Of a DNA stretch of 64,000 nt, positions 1-9,041 are shown one piece after another (the first letter of the stretch is position 1; each line of letters starts with the position of its first letter). The stretch lies in assembly GCF_042677945.1 (NCBI RefSeq), contig NZ_JBHUDN010000012.1, one strand, 5' to 3'. This DNA is from Haloplanus litoreus (GTDB taxonomy: Archaea > Halobacteriota > Halobacteria > Halobacteriales > Haloferacaceae). Below the pieces are notes generated by a model, which was not told the origin of the DNA, made no database searches, and saw nothing but the letters and a program-made list of their open reading frames with translations. The position numbers and the translations under genes are program-made.

Positions 1-2
1 CT

Positions 3-23
3 AACGACGAGAACCACGACTGA
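3..23 (+). CDS. C-terminal end of an upstream gene (partial)
   Basis: Six codons (NDENHD) followed by TGA are read in the third frame from the left edge. The acidic composition and C/G third positions fit a haloarchaeal C-terminus, and the stop runs directly into a terminator-like hairpin. The rest of the gene lies outside the window, so no function can be given. It could also be chance, because only six codons are visible. Confidence 0.45.
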   Translation, partial: NDENHD

Positions 24-60
24 CCGCCGATAGCGGTCATCCGGTGCGGCTTTATTTTTT
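21..60 (+). terminator. Hairpin plus T-tract terminator
   Basis: A perfect 7-bp stem (TGACCGC / GCGGTCA, bases 21-27 and 33-39, loop CGATA) is followed by a T-rich run at 51-60. This fits a transcription terminator for the partial gene whose stop codon forms the first bases of the stem. Confidence 0.55.
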
Positions 61-452
61 CGCGACGCTGATTCGTGTAGCGACAGCGCGGTCGACAGTG
101 GGCCGGTCACGCGCAGGATCCGTCTCGACTCAGTGACCGACCGCCGGACGCTGGGCTGATTTCGTCCGACGGTGTCCGCTCCTTTCGAAGCGCCGAGACC
201 CCTCATACGCGGCGTTCGAGACGCCCCGCTCCGGGGGATGAGAACGGCACCGCGGCCCCGAACAGCGACGACGTCGCGTTCGAACTGGAGTGCCAGTTGG
301 TGGGTGGGGGGATGTGGGCCGCGGTCAGCGGGTGTTGTGAGTCGCCCCTGATAAGCGTATGGGTGTGTTGGCACGCCACACTGTGGCTCGCGGCGGTGGT
401 GAGTGGGGGCGCCCTCCCGACTCGACGCGGCGTCAGGGTACGCTCCGCAACC
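61..452. other. Intergenic region without a convincing gene
   Basis: About 390 bases between the terminator and the rfcL promoter. Open frames exist on both strands, but their translations are low-complexity and arginine/serine-rich, as expected for shadow frames. A G-rich patch lies at 299-318. No RNA gene was recognised. Confidence 0.5.
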
Positions 453-460
453 ACTATATC
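453..460 (+). promoter_or_regulatory. TATA box of rfcL
   Basis: The sequence ACTATATC is centred about 27 bases upstream of the rfcL ATG at 484. This is the spacing expected for a leaderless haloarchaeal transcript, and it supports the internal ATG at 484 over the upstream in-frame ATG at 403. Confidence 0.6.
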
Positions 461-483
461 CGGCAGTCGCCTGGGTTTCGACA

Positions 484-1941
484 ATGGTTGACTGGACGGA
501 GAAGTACCGACCATCGACGCTGTCGGCCGTCCGGGGGAACGACAAGGCTCGTGACGCGTTGGCCGAGTGGGCACGGACGTGGGACGATCACCGGGAGGCG
601 GTCGTCGCCCACGGAAGTCCGGGCGTGGGAAAGACCTCCGCGGCCCACGCGCTGGCGTCCGACATGGGCTGGGAGACGGTCGAACTCAACGCGTCGGACC
701 AGCGTACCGCCGACGTCATCGAGCGGTTCGCCGGCCGGGCGGCGAAGAACGCGACGCTCGCCGGGTCGGCTGGCGGCGACGGTGGCCGCCAGCTGGTGAT
801 CCTCGACGAGGCGGACAACATCCACGGCAACTACGACCGCGGGGGTGCGAGTGCGATCACCGAACTGGTGAAGGAGGCGGATCAGCCCATCGTCCTGATC
901 GCCAACGACTACTACGACATGGGCCGAGGGTTGCGCAACGCCTGCCGTGAGATCGAGTTCCGCGACGTCTCCGCTCGCTCCATCGTTCCGGTCCTCCGCG
1001 ACATCTGCCGGCGCGAGGACGTCGAGTTCGAAGCCGACGCCCTCGACCGGATCGCGGAGGTGAACGACGGCGACCTCCGTTCGGCAGTCAACGACCTCCA
1101 AGCTGCCGCCGACGGTGATCGTCGCCTGACCGTCGACGACGTGGTGACGAGCGACCGCGACCGGGGACTCGGTGTGTTCCCGTTCCTCGATGCCGTGTTG
1201 AAAGAGGAGTCGGCCGAGGAGGCGATCCAGTCGGCCTACCGCGTCGACGAGACACCGGACGATCTGACGAAGTGGGTCGCCGAGAACGTCCCGAAGGTGT
1301 ACGAGGGAGCGGAACTCGCGCGAGCCTACGACAGCCTCGCGAACGCCGACCGCTGGCTGGGACGGGTGCGGGCCAGCCAGGAGTACGGCTACTGGCGGTA
1401 CGCGACCGACGCCCTCGCCGGCGGGGTTGCGGCGGCCCGGGACGGATCGAAGGGTGGGTGGACGCGGTTCGCTCGCCCCCAGTTCTGGCCGTCCTCCGAC
1501 TCGACGGCCGACGGGGTGGTCCGCAAGGTGGCCGAAGCGGGTGGATTCAGTATGGCGACCGCTCGCCGGGAGGTGCTCCCGTTTCTCGCGGCGATGACTC
1601 ACCACTGCAAGCCCCGCGGCCTGACGGTGGCGATGGCCGCGTACTACGACTTCGACGCGGAAGAAGTGTCGTTCGTGACGGGGAGCGGCGAGACGACGAA
1701 CAAGGTCGAATCCATCGTCGCCGACGCGACGGATCTTCGAGCGTCGGCGATGGAGGACCACTCGGGGGCCTTCGGCGGTGGGCGGCCCGCGGCGCCCGAT
1801 GGCGAGGACGGACTGACGGAGTCGACCGAGAGCGACGGGACCGACGCCGATGCGGACCCGACGGACGACAGCGAGGAGGCGGACGGTGACGCGGCGGAGT
1901 CGGCCGACGACGGTCAGTCCGGGCTCTCCGATTTCATGTAA
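484..1941 (+). CDS. rfcL: Replication factor C large subunit
   Basis: 485 residues. RFC-L is the large subunit of the clamp loader, which opens the PCNA ring and places it on primer-template DNA using ATP. The protein starts with the family signature WTEKYRP, has a Walker A motif GSPGVGKT (K50) and a Walker B motif ILDEAD, and ends in a long Asp/Glu-rich tail finishing QSGLSDFM, which matches a PCNA-interacting peptide (QxxLxxFM). The ATG at 484 was chosen because WTEKYRP is normally N-terminal and a TATA box lies about 27 bases upstream; the in-frame start at 403 would add 27 unrelated residues. It appears monocistronic. The small subunit gene is not in the window. Confidence 0.95.
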   Translation: MVDWTEKYRPSTLSAVRGNDKARDALAEWARTWDDHREAVVAHGSPGVGKTSAAHALASDMGWETVELNASDQRTADVIERFAGRAAKNATLAGSAGGDGGRQLVILDEADNIHGNYDRGGASAITELVKEADQPIVLIANDYYDMGRGLRNACREIEFRDVSARSIVPVLRDICRREDVEFEADALDRIAEVNDGDLRSAVNDLQAAADGDRRLTVDDVVTSDRDRGLGVFPFLDAVLKEESAEEAIQSAYRVDETPDDLTKWVAENVPKVYEGAELARAYDSLANADRWLGRVRASQEYGYWRYATDALAGGVAAARDGSKGGWTRFARPQFWPSSDSTADGVVRKVAEAGGFSMATARREVLPFLAAMTHHCKPRGLTVAMAAYYDFDAEEVSFVTGSGETTNKVESIVADATDLRASAMEDHSGAFGGGRPAAPDGEDGLTESTESDGTDADADPTDDSEEADGDAAESADDGQSGLSDFM

Positions 1942-1976
1942 GGATACTTTTTGCACTTCCGCGCGTTGGACCGCGT

Positions 1977-3047
1977 ATGCGTGCCGCAGTCCTCCGAGAA
2001 CACGGCGAACCGCTGGAGATCACCGACGTCGACCGACCGGACCCCGAGCCACACGGAGCCGTCGTCGCCGTCGAGGCCTGTGGCGTCTGCCGGAGCGACT
2101 GGCACGCCTGGCAGGGCCACGGCGAGTGGGTCGGTGACCGAGTGCGCGACGGTCAGATCCTCGGACACGAACCCGCCGGTCGCGTCGTCGCCGTCGGTGA
2201 CCGCGTCGAACGCGTCGCCGAGGGTGACCGCGTCGCCGTTCCGTTCAACCTCGGCGACGGCTCCTGTCCCCAGTGTCTGAGCGGCCACGGCAACGTCTGC
2301 GAGGACGGCCTCGCACTCGGCTTCCAGCAGGACGCTCAGGGGGCCTTCGCCGAGGAGGTCCACGTTCCCCACGCCGACTACAACGCGATGGCACTCCCCG
2401 ACGGCGTCTCCGCCCGCGACATGGCGGCGCTCGGCTGCCGGTTCATGACCGCGTTTCACGCACTGACCGCGCGGGGAAGGGTCGGTGCCGGCGACTGGGT
2501 CGCCGTCCACGGCTGTGGCGGGGTTGGGCTCTCGACGGTCCACATCGCCGATGCGTTGGGTGCCCGCGTCGTCGCGGTGGACATCCACGATGCAGCCCTC
2601 GACCTGGCGACTGACCTCGGCGCCGACGCCGTCGTGAACGCCGGCGGGCGCGACGGTCGGGCGGTCACCGGCGACGTGCGCTCGGAAACCGACGGGGGTG
2701 CCCACGTCTCCGTCGACGCCTTGGGGATAGCCGAAACCTGCCGCAACTCGGTGTTCTCCCTGCGCCGGCGCGGCACCCACGTACAGGTCGGCCTGACGAC
2801 CGACGAGGAACGCGGCGAGGTGTCCCTCCCGGTCGAGCGCATGGTGATGATGGAGGCGGACTTCGTGGGCGCCCGCGGTATGCCGCCGACACGATACGAC
2901 GAACTCCTCCGCCTGCTGGAGTCGGACTCTATCGAACCCGGGCTACTGGTCCGTCGCGAGGTTTCACTCGCCGACGTGCCCGAGCGGCTGGCGGCGATGA
3001 CCGACTACGAGACGACTGGTGTCGAAGTCGTCACCGAGTTCGCGTAA
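1977..3047 (+). CDS. Zinc-dependent alcohol dehydrogenase family protein
   Basis: 356 residues of the medium-chain dehydrogenase/reductase family, which oxidises alcohols or related substrates with NAD(P). Catalytic-zinc candidates are C38 (CGVCRSD), H64-E65 (GHE) and C154. The cofactor-binding turn is GCGGVG near residues 179-184. The structural-zinc lobe keeps only three cysteines (C97, C100, C108) where four are usual, so that zinc may be absent or bound differently. A TATA-like stretch about 28 bases upstream supports the ATG. The substrate cannot be told from sequence, and it has no operon partner. Confidence 0.88.
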   Translation: MRAAVLREHGEPLEITDVDRPDPEPHGAVVAVEACGVCRSDWHAWQGHGEWVGDRVRDGQILGHEPAGRVVAVGDRVERVAEGDRVAVPFNLGDGSCPQCLSGHGNVCEDGLALGFQQDAQGAFAEEVHVPHADYNAMALPDGVSARDMAALGCRFMTAFHALTARGRVGAGDWVAVHGCGGVGLSTVHIADALGARVVAVDIHDAALDLATDLGADAVVNAGGRDGRAVTGDVRSETDGGAHVSVDALGIAETCRNSVFSLRRRGTHVQVGLTTDEERGEVSLPVERMVMMEADFVGARGMPPTRYDELLRLLESDSIEPGLLVRREVSLADVPERLAAMTDYETTGVEVVTEFA

Positions 3048-3059
3048 CGGTCGACGCGG

Positions 3060-3920
3060 TCAGTCGATACTGGACGCGAGCCCGGGCCGGTCGTTGCGAC
3101 GTGCCCGCCGGGCGAGCAACGTCGCGGCGAGAACGGCGGTGCCGGCGAGGAGGAAGAAGGCGGCGTTGACGAGGCGAACGGTCGGCGTATAAAAGACCAG
3201 GTCGCGGCCGAGTAACATCCCCGCGAACAGCGGTGCGATGGCGCTCCCCGTGACGTAGCGCAGGTGGGAGACGGCAGTGTCGGCGAGCCAGCGGGTCGCG
3301 GCGAGAAGCGCGGCGAGGGCGACCAGCGAGGCGCCGTAGAACAGCGCCTGTGCGGCCGGCGAGTAGGGGACCGTGGTGAAGACCCGGCTGACGAAGACGC
3401 TCGCGACGATGGCGGCGAGGGCGACGCCCAGCGCCGTCCGAACCCGGGAGGGTGCGGGTCCGCGTTCGGTCCACACCGAGAGCGTCGTCCAGACGAGCAG
3501 CGAGAAGATGGAGAGAGCGACGACGAGGTGGGCACCCTGCGTCGGCGCCGAGTACCCCTCGGGCAGCAGTCCGTTGAGGGTGACGGTCACGGCGCCGATG
3601 CTGATCTGGAGCGGCAGGAGACCGACGGCGAGTGTCGCCGCGAGGCGCGTCCGTCGGTCGGGGCGGCGCCACGACCAGAGCGCCGTTCCGAGGATGAACC
3701 ACCCGGTCACCATCGCGACGAGGCGGTGGAACCACTCGATGAAACTGGGAATCGTCTGCGGAAGCAACCCGTTGTCACAGAGCGGCCACTGCGCCGAGCA
3801 GGCCAGTCCCGACCCGGTCGCGGCGGTGTAGACACCGAGCATGACGAGCGAGAGCGTCAGCCCCGTCGTGAACGCCGCGAACCGCGGGAAGGTGATCGCC
3901 TCTCGAATAGAACGGCTCAT
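3060..3920 (-). CDS. ctaA: Heme A synthase (CtaA/Cox15 family)
   Basis: 286 residues with about eight hydrophobic membrane segments. The family oxidises the heme O methyl group to make heme A for terminal oxidases. The N-terminal part shows the family pattern TGSGLACSAQWPLC, followed by a helix with a heme-ligand-type histidine (EWFHRL), and two similar four-helix halves. The ATG at 3920 (MSRSIREA) was chosen because the first membrane segment begins soon after it and a TATA-like box (TCTAAGTA on the minus strand, near 3946) lies 26 bases upstream. The longer open frame upstream is arginine-rich noise. It is convergent with the dehydrogenase gene. Confidence 0.9.
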   Translation of the reverse strand: MSRSIREAITFPRFAAFTTGLTLSLVMLGVYTAATGSGLACSAQWPLCDNGLLPQTIPSFIEWFHRLVAMVTGWFILGTALWSWRRPDRRTRLAATLAVGLLPLQISIGAVTVTLNGLLPEGYSAPTQGAHLVVALSIFSLLVWTTLSVWTERGPAPSRVRTALGVALAAIVASVFVSRVFTTVPYSPAAQALFYGASLVALAALLAATRWLADTAVSHLRYVTGSAIAPLFAGMLLGRDLVFYTPTVRLVNAAFFLLAGTAVLAATLLARRARRNDRPGLASSID

Positions 3921-4258
3921 GCGCGCGTCTCGGGACCACGCGTACTTAGACCTGTCCGACCGTGCCCGCGGACTGGGAACGCTTCCACTTCGAGGGCCGG
4001 ACGGCGAGACGAACGACCGTCGCGCCGGCGGGGAACTGTCCACCGAATGGACGGACCGTTGTAACGGGCTACCGACCGTCGGCGGCGACGACCGGTTTGA
4101 TTTCCAACATCCGTGGTGACCGTCGGAACGGTCGTCCGGCACGATCCGTCTCCCGTCGGGCCCGTCACCGATGCCGTCCGTGACGGGCGCTCCACGAACA
4201 CCGGGTGACGGTCGAACCGACGATCGACGAATGTTACGATCGACATCTCACGGGTAGA
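3921..4258. other. Divergent promoter region between ctaA and maeB
   Basis: About 340 bases with no convincing gene. It holds the ctaA TATA-like box near 3941-3950 (minus strand). Just before the maeB TATA box it holds two direct copies of ACGATCGAC (4220-4228 and 4236-4244, 16-bp period), each containing the palindrome CGATCG. The repeat position immediately upstream of the core promoter suggests a regulator site; this is inference. Confidence 0.45.
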
Positions 4259-4266
4259 TTTTTATC
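4259..4266 (+). promoter_or_regulatory. TATA box of the malic enzyme gene
   Basis: TTTTTATC is centred 26 bases before the ATG at 4289. That fits a leaderless start there and argues against the upstream in-frame GTG at 4205. Confidence 0.65.
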
Positions 4267-4288
4267 TACACCCAATGTGGTCGCGGTT

Positions 4289-6547
4289 ATGGGACTCGAC
4301 GACGACGCCAGGGAGTATCACCGACAGGATCCTCCCGGAAAGATCGAGATTTCGACGACGAAGCCGACGAACACACAGCGGGATCTGAGCCTCGCGTACT
4401 CTCCCGGCGTGGCGGCGCCGTGTTCGGACATCCACGAGGATCCCGACCTCGCCTACGAGTACACCTCGAAGGGCAACCTCGTCGGCGTCATCTCCAACGG
4501 CTCGGCCGTCCTCGGTCTCGGGGACATCGGTGCGCAGGCGTCGAAACCCGTCATGGAGGGCAAGGGCGTCCTCTTCAAGCGGTTCGCGGACATCGACGTG
4601 TTCGACATCGAACTCGACTTCGACGACCCGGCTGACATAATCAAGTCGACCCGAGCGATGGAACCGACGTTCGGCGGCATCAATCTGGAAGATATCAAGG
4701 CGCCCGACTGCTTCGAAATCGAAGAGCGCCTCCGCGAGGAGATGTCCATCCCGGTCTTCCACGACGACCAGCACGGAACCGCCATCATCACCGGCGCCGG
4801 CCTCGTCAACGCCGCGGATATCGTCGACAAGGACCTCGAGGACCTCTCCGTAACCATCTCCGGAGCCGGGGCAAGCGCCATCGCCACCGCCGACTTCTAC
4901 GTCTCGCTCGGCGTCCGGCGCGAGAACGTCACGATGTGTGACTCCTCGGGGATCATCACGACCGACCGCGCCGAGGCCGGCGACGTCAACGAGTACAAGG
5001 CGCGGTTCGCCAGTGACCGCCCCGCCGGCGACCTGGCCGACGCCATGGTCGACGCGGACGTCTTCGTCGGCCTCTCGGTCGGCGGCATCGTCAGCCCGGA
5101 GATGGTGCGGTCGATGGCCGACGACCCGATCATCTTCGCCATGGCCAACCCCGAACCGGAGATCGACTACTACGACGCCAAGGAGGCCCGTGACGACACC
5201 GTCGTCGTCGGGACCGGTCGATCCGACTTCCCGAACCAGGTCAACAACGTCCTCGGGTTCCCCTTCATCTTCCGTGGGTCCCTCGACGTGCGCGCGACCG
5301 AGATCAACGAGGAGATGAAGATCGCGGCCGCCCGCGCCCTCGCCGACCTCGCTCGCAAGGACGTGCCCGACTCCGTCGTGAAGGCTTACGGCGATCAGCC
5401 GCTCCAGTTCGGTCCCGAGTACATCCTCCCCAAGCCGGTCGACCCACGCGTGATGTTCGAGGTGGCGCCCGCCGTGGCGCAGGCGGCCATCGAGAGCGGT
5501 GCGGCCCGGAAGTCCATCGACCTCAGCACCTATCGCGAGGAACTCGAAGCCCGTCTCGGGAAGTCCCGCGAGATGATGCGGGTCGTCCTCAACAAGGCCA
5601 AAACCGACCCCAAGCGCGTCGTCCTCGCCGAAGGGACCGACGAGAAGATGATCCGTGCTGCCTACCAGATCACCGAACAGGGGATCGCCAACCCGATTCT
5701 CATCGGGAACCGCGAGGAAATCTGGACGGCGATGGACGACCTCGGTCTCGACTTCGATCCGGAAATCGTCGATCCCACCGACGACGAACTCGACGCCTAC
5801 GCGGAGCGCCTGTACGAACTCCGCAAGCGCAAGGGGGTCACCCGTCGCGAGGCGAACGAACTCATCCGTGACGGCAACTACCTCGGGAGCGTGATGGTGG
5901 AAGTCGGCGACGCCGACGCGATGCTCACCGGCCTGATGCACCACTACCCCTCGGCCCTGCGCCCGCCACTACAGGTCATCGGGACGGCCGAGGACGCCGA
6001 GTACGCGGCCGGTGTCTACATGCTCACCTTCAAGAATCGGGTTATCTTCGTCGCCGACGCGACGGTGAACCAGGATCCGGGTGCCGCGGAACTCGCCGAA
6101 ATCGGACGACACACGGGCGAACTCGCCCGCCGGTTCAACGTCGAACCTCGCGCCGCTATGCTCTCGTACTCCAACTTCGGCAGCGTCAACAATCAGGGAA
6201 CGCGCAAGCCCCGACGGGCCGCCGAGATGCTGCGGACCGACCCCGAAGTGGACTTCCCGGTCGACGGCGAGATGCAGGCCGACACCGCCGTCGTCGAGGA
6301 TATCCTCAACGGTACCTACGACTTCGCGGAACTGGAGGATCCGGCGAACGTGTTGATCTTTCCGAACCTGGAAGCCGGCAACATCGGCTACAAACTCCTC
6401 CAGCGACTCGGCGGCGCCGACGCTATCGGCCCGATGCTGGTCGGGATGGACAAGCCGGTCCACGTCCTCCAGCGCGGCGACGAAGTGAAAGATATCGTCA
6501 ACCTGGCTGGCGTCGCCGTCGTCGACGCCCAGGAACGCGGCAAGTAG
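4289..6547 (+). CDS. maeB: NADP-type malic enzyme fused to a phosphotransacetylase-like domain
   Basis: 752 residues. The malic enzyme half (about 1-420) decarboxylates malate to pyruvate with NAD(P) reduction. It shows the catalytic tyrosine in LAYSPGVAAPC (Y37), the lysine in GKGVLFKRFADID (K92), the FHDDQHGT metal-site motif (158-164) and the nucleotide-binding turn SGAGASA. The C-terminal part (about 430-750) is homologous to phosphate acetyltransferase; in bacterial MaeB proteins this domain is usually regulatory (acetyl-CoA sensing) and not an active transferase. The length matches the fused MaeB family. The gene is single, with its own strong TATA box and tandem CGATCG repeats upstream that could bind a carbon-metabolism regulator. 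Confidence 0.94.
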   Translation: MGLDDDAREYHRQDPPGKIEISTTKPTNTQRDLSLAYSPGVAAPCSDIHEDPDLAYEYTSKGNLVGVISNGSAVLGLGDIGAQASKPVMEGKGVLFKRFADIDVFDIELDFDDPADIIKSTRAMEPTFGGINLEDIKAPDCFEIEERLREEMSIPVFHDDQHGTAIITGAGLVNAADIVDKDLEDLSVTISGAGASAIATADFYVSLGVRRENVTMCDSSGIITTDRAEAGDVNEYKARFASDRPAGDLADAMVDADVFVGLSVGGIVSPEMVRSMADDPIIFAMANPEPEIDYYDAKEARDDTVVVGTGRSDFPNQVNNVLGFPFIFRGSLDVRATEINEEMKIAAARALADLARKDVPDSVVKAYGDQPLQFGPEYILPKPVDPRVMFEVAPAVAQAAIESGAARKSIDLSTYREELEARLGKSREMMRVVLNKAKTDPKRVVLAEGTDEKMIRAAYQITEQGIANPILIGNREEIWTAMDDLGLDFDPEIVDPTDDELDAYAERLYELRKRKGVTRREANELIRDGNYLGSVMVEVGDADAMLTGLMHHYPSALRPPLQVIGTAEDAEYAAGVYMLTFKNRVIFVADATVNQDPGAAELAEIGRHTGELARRFNVEPRAAMLSYSNFGSVNNQGTRKPRRAAEMLRTDPEVDFPVDGEMQADTAVVEDILNGTYDFAELEDPANVLIFPNLEAGNIGYKLLQRLGGADAIGPMLVGMDKPVHVLQRGDEVKDIVNLAGVAVVDAQERGK

Positions 6548-6813
6548 CGCGGGCCGGCGGAGGGCACGCCCCGCCGCGTTCCACTTGTCGACTCCCCCGT
6601 CGGCCGAACGCGAGCGTGACCGGACTCGCGCGCCCTGGTCGATCTGTCACCCTCGCCTCGGACTCCCCTCGGTGGCCTCGTCGCCGACGTCGCGGCCGGC
6701 GAACGGCTCCGAACCTCGATCACCGACGGGTCCCGGCGGGTAGCCGCGCTAGGACTGCTGGCGCCCGTCGGCCCGGAACTCGCTGGCGGCGGGTAACGCC
6801 GTTCGGTCGCCGC
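6548..6813. other. Intergenic stretch between convergent genes
   Basis: 266 bases between the stops of maeB and the RNase H gene. One plus-strand frame (about 6619-6796, ending in TAA) stays open for some 58 codons with C/G-biased third positions (it includes LVADVAAGERL), but it has no credible start codon. It could be a decayed gene end or chance in GC-rich DNA. Confidence 0.3.
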
Positions 6814-7458
6814 TCAGTCGCCCGTCCGTCTCTCGGCCCGGGACGGCGGCGGAATCTCCGTCGTGGCGTCGGCCCGTCCCCGCGGCGCCCGTCCGTTGGC
6901 GCCCGGGATCACACAGCGGTCCTTCTGCCGGTTGACGTGAGCGTACTGGCCGGGTGCGTTGGCGAGGGGGTGGGCGGGGTTGACCCGGCTGTCGATGCGG
7001 GCCGCCCGGAGTTCGTCGAAGTCGGCGATTCGGGCACGGATGCCCCGCCAGTGATACTCGCTGTGCGGTGGCACGTCGACCGGGTGGGCCGGCTTCCAAT
7101 CGGGATGATCGGCCGCGAGGGTGGCGTGGTTGACGTTCGCCGCCAGGTCGTCGTGATCGACGAGGACGCCCACTCGCGACTCGGACGGGGCGCGAGCGGC
7201 GAGAACGTCGAGTCCGAGGTGGAGTGCCCGATACTCGGCGACGTTGTTGTCGGGCGGCGTGTCGGCGAGCGAGAGTCGTGCCACGCGCTGTCCGTCGTGT
7301 GTCTCGATGACCGCCCCAAGTCCCCCACCGTCGGCTCGGTAGGAGCCGTCCGTGGCGACGTAGAAGTGTCGGTGGTGTGTGCGCGGCGGATGCGCGATAT
7401 GGGGCGTGGGCGAGTCGTCGAACAGGTCCCTGAGCGTCGACCGGCCGTGAACGGCCAT
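6814..7458 (-). CDS. rnhA: Ribonuclease HI (archaeal RnhA type)
   Basis: 214 residues. Type 1 RNase H cleaves the RNA strand of RNA/DNA hybrids. The RNase H fold begins near residue 31, and the acidic catalytic residues are visible as D37 (ATDGSY), E75 (NNVAEYRAL) and D101 (LVDHDDL). The first 30 residues (with HPPRTHHRH) form a basic, histidine-containing extension, and the last 40 or so residues look disordered. This layout is known from haloarchaeal RNase HI. It is divergent from the CBS gene with an 84-bp gap, which must hold both promoters. Confidence 0.88.
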   Translation of the reverse strand: MAVHGRSTLRDLFDDSPTPHIAHPPRTHHRHFYVATDGSYRADGGGLGAVIETHDGQRVARLSLADTPPDNNVAEYRALHLGLDVLAARAPSESRVGVLVDHDDLAANVNHATLAADHPDWKPAHPVDVPPHSEYHWRGIRARIADFDELRAARIDSRVNPAHPLANAPGQYAHVNRQKDRCVIPGANGRAPRGRADATTEIPPPSRAERRTGD

Positions 7459-7542
7459 ACGAACCCTTTGCGGTCGGGTGACTTAAACGTACGGCGCGAG
7501 CGACCCGCAAAACCTACCCGCCCGTCCGCCGTCGCTCCGGAC

Positions 7543-8076
7543 ATGTCCCTGACAGCCCGGTCGCTGATGCAGACCGACGTGGAGACGGTCGCCCCCGACG
7601 ACGAGGTGAGCGAGGTGCTCGGCCGCCTGGCTCGCGTCGACTTCAACGGCTTTCCCGTCGTCGAGGACGACGAGGAACGACCGTCTTCGGCCGGTGACGG
7701 CCACGTCGTCGGCATCGTCACCCAACACGACCTCGTCCACCTGTTCCAAACCGAGGACCGAACCCTGTGGATCCCCATCGGCCTCCCACCGTTCACCGAG
7801 ACGCTCACCTACGCCATCGACGTGTCGTGGGACGACCTCGACCTCGGGATCGACCTCGCGAAACACGCCGGCCGACCGATCAGCGAGGTGATGACGACGG
7901 ACGTGGTGACGGTCACGCCCGACACCGACCTCGATACGATCCTCGACTTGTTGGCCGACGACGAACGCGACATCAACCGCCTCCCGGTCGTCGAGGACGA
8001 CCGGCTCGTCGGCATCGTCGCCCGGCAGGACGTACTGCGGGCGATCCGCGACCAGCGGGTCGAATCGAAACGTTGA
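7543..8076 (+). CDS. Two-CBS-domain protein
   Basis: 177 residues consisting of two CBS domains (about 1-65 and 110-172), the first beginning MSLTARSLMQTDVETV and the second at ISEVMTTDVVTV. Tandem CBS domains form a Bateman module that binds adenosine nucleotides or S-adenosylmethionine and usually senses energy state. No catalytic domain is attached, so its partner is unknown. The ATG at 7543 was chosen because the CBS fold starts directly there; the long upstream extension of the frame overlaps the RNase H gene antisense and is not credible. The DMT transporter follows 26 bases later. Confidence 0.85.
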   Translation: MSLTARSLMQTDVETVAPDDEVSEVLGRLARVDFNGFPVVEDDEERPSSAGDGHVVGIVTQHDLVHLFQTEDRTLWIPIGLPPFTETLTYAIDVSWDDLDLGIDLAKHAGRPISEVMTTDVVTVTPDTDLDTILDLLADDERDINRLPVVEDDRLVGIVARQDVLRAIRDQRVESKR

Positions 8077-8102
8077 GTGGGGTGTCGGGCCGATAGCGGC
8101 CC

Positions 8103-9041
8103 GTGTCCCGCTACCGAAATCTCGTCCTCTTCCTCACCCTCGCGGCGGTCTGGGGGTCCGCGTTCATGGCCATCAAGGCCGGTCTCGACTACTTCCCCCC
8201 CGTCCTCTTCGCGGCGGTTCGCTACGACGTCGCCGGCGTCCTCATGTTCGGCTACGCCGTCTGGGTCGTCGACGACCCCATCCCCCGCGGCCGTGGCGAG
8301 TGGGCACTGATCGCCGTCGGATCGACGCTCCTGATCGCCGGCTACCACGTCCTGCTCTTCCTCGGCGAATCCGACCCCGCGGTGACCAGCGCGGCCGCCG
8401 CCGTTATCGTCAGCCTCAGTCCCGTGTTGACGACGGGTTTCGCCCGCGCTTTCCTCCCATCCGAACGGCTGACGCCCGTCGGTATCGTCGGCCTCTGTTG
8501 TGGCCTGCTCGGCGTCGTCGTCCTCGCCCGTCCCGAACCCGGGGCGTTGCTGACGGGCGGGGTCGTCGCGAAACTCCTCGTGTTCGGCGCTGCAGCCGCG
8601 TTCGCCCTCGGATCGGTACTCACGCGGCGGATCGACGCCTCGCTACCCATCGAGACGATGGAGGCGTGGTCGATGGTCGGCGGCGCCCTCCTGATGCACG
8701 CCGTCTCCGTCGCCCTCGGTGAGTCGGTCGCCGACGTGACTCTCACGCCGAGGGCGATTCTCGCGCTCGCCTACCTCTCACTCGCGGCGAGCGCGCTGGG
8801 CTTTCTCATCTACTTCGACCTGCTGGACCGACTGGGTGCCATCGAGATCAACCTCGTCTCTTACGTCGCGCCGGTGTTCGCGGCGCTCGCGGGGTGGCTC
8901 TTCCTCGACGAGGGGCTCTCCGTCGCGACGACACTCGGGTTCGCGTTGATCTTTCTCGGGTTCCTGCTGGTCAAACGTCGGACGATCCGCGGGGAACTCC
9001 CGCGCCTCCGCGCCGCCATCCGTGGTCGCGGCGGCGACTAA
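8103..9041 (+). CDS. EamA/DMT-family membrane transporter
   Basis: 312 residues starting with GTG. About ten hydrophobic segments are arranged as two EamA repeats (about 5-140 and 155-295), with the usual first-helix pattern AAVWGSAFMAIK. Members export metabolites or amino acids, or take up other small molecules; the substrate cannot be inferred here. It follows the CBS gene in the same direction and may be co-transcribed. The 3' end overlaps the convergent kinase-like gene by four bases. Confidence 0.88.
   Translation: MSRYRNLVLFLTLAAVWGSAFMAIKAGLDYFPPVLFAAVRYDVAGVLMFGYAVWVVDDPIPRGRGEWALIAVGSTLLIAGYHVLLFLGESDPAVTSAAAAVIVSLSPVLTTGFARAFLPSERLTPVGIVGLCCGLLGVVVLARPEPGALLTGGVVAKLLVFGAAAAFALGSVLTRRIDASLPIETMEAWSMVGGALLMHAVSVALGESVADVTLTPRAILALAYLSLAASALGFLIYFDLLDRLGAIEINLVSYVAPVFAALAGWLFLDEGLSVATTLGFALIFLGFLLVKRRTIRGELPRLRAAIRGRGGD

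Noticed and set aside
299..318. G-rich patch upstream of rfcL, considered as a G-quadruplex
   Set aside because: Runs of three or more G are not four and well spaced, and GC-rich haloarchaeal DNA has many such patches.
454..1956. 500-codon frame antisense to rfcL
   Set aside because: It is a mirror of the strong codon bias of rfcL. Its translation is Arg/Val/His-rich with no domain, and rfcL is certain.
4262..5944. 560-codon frame antisense to maeB
   Set aside because: It is the antisense shadow of a well-conserved enzyme gene in high-GC DNA and shows no motif.
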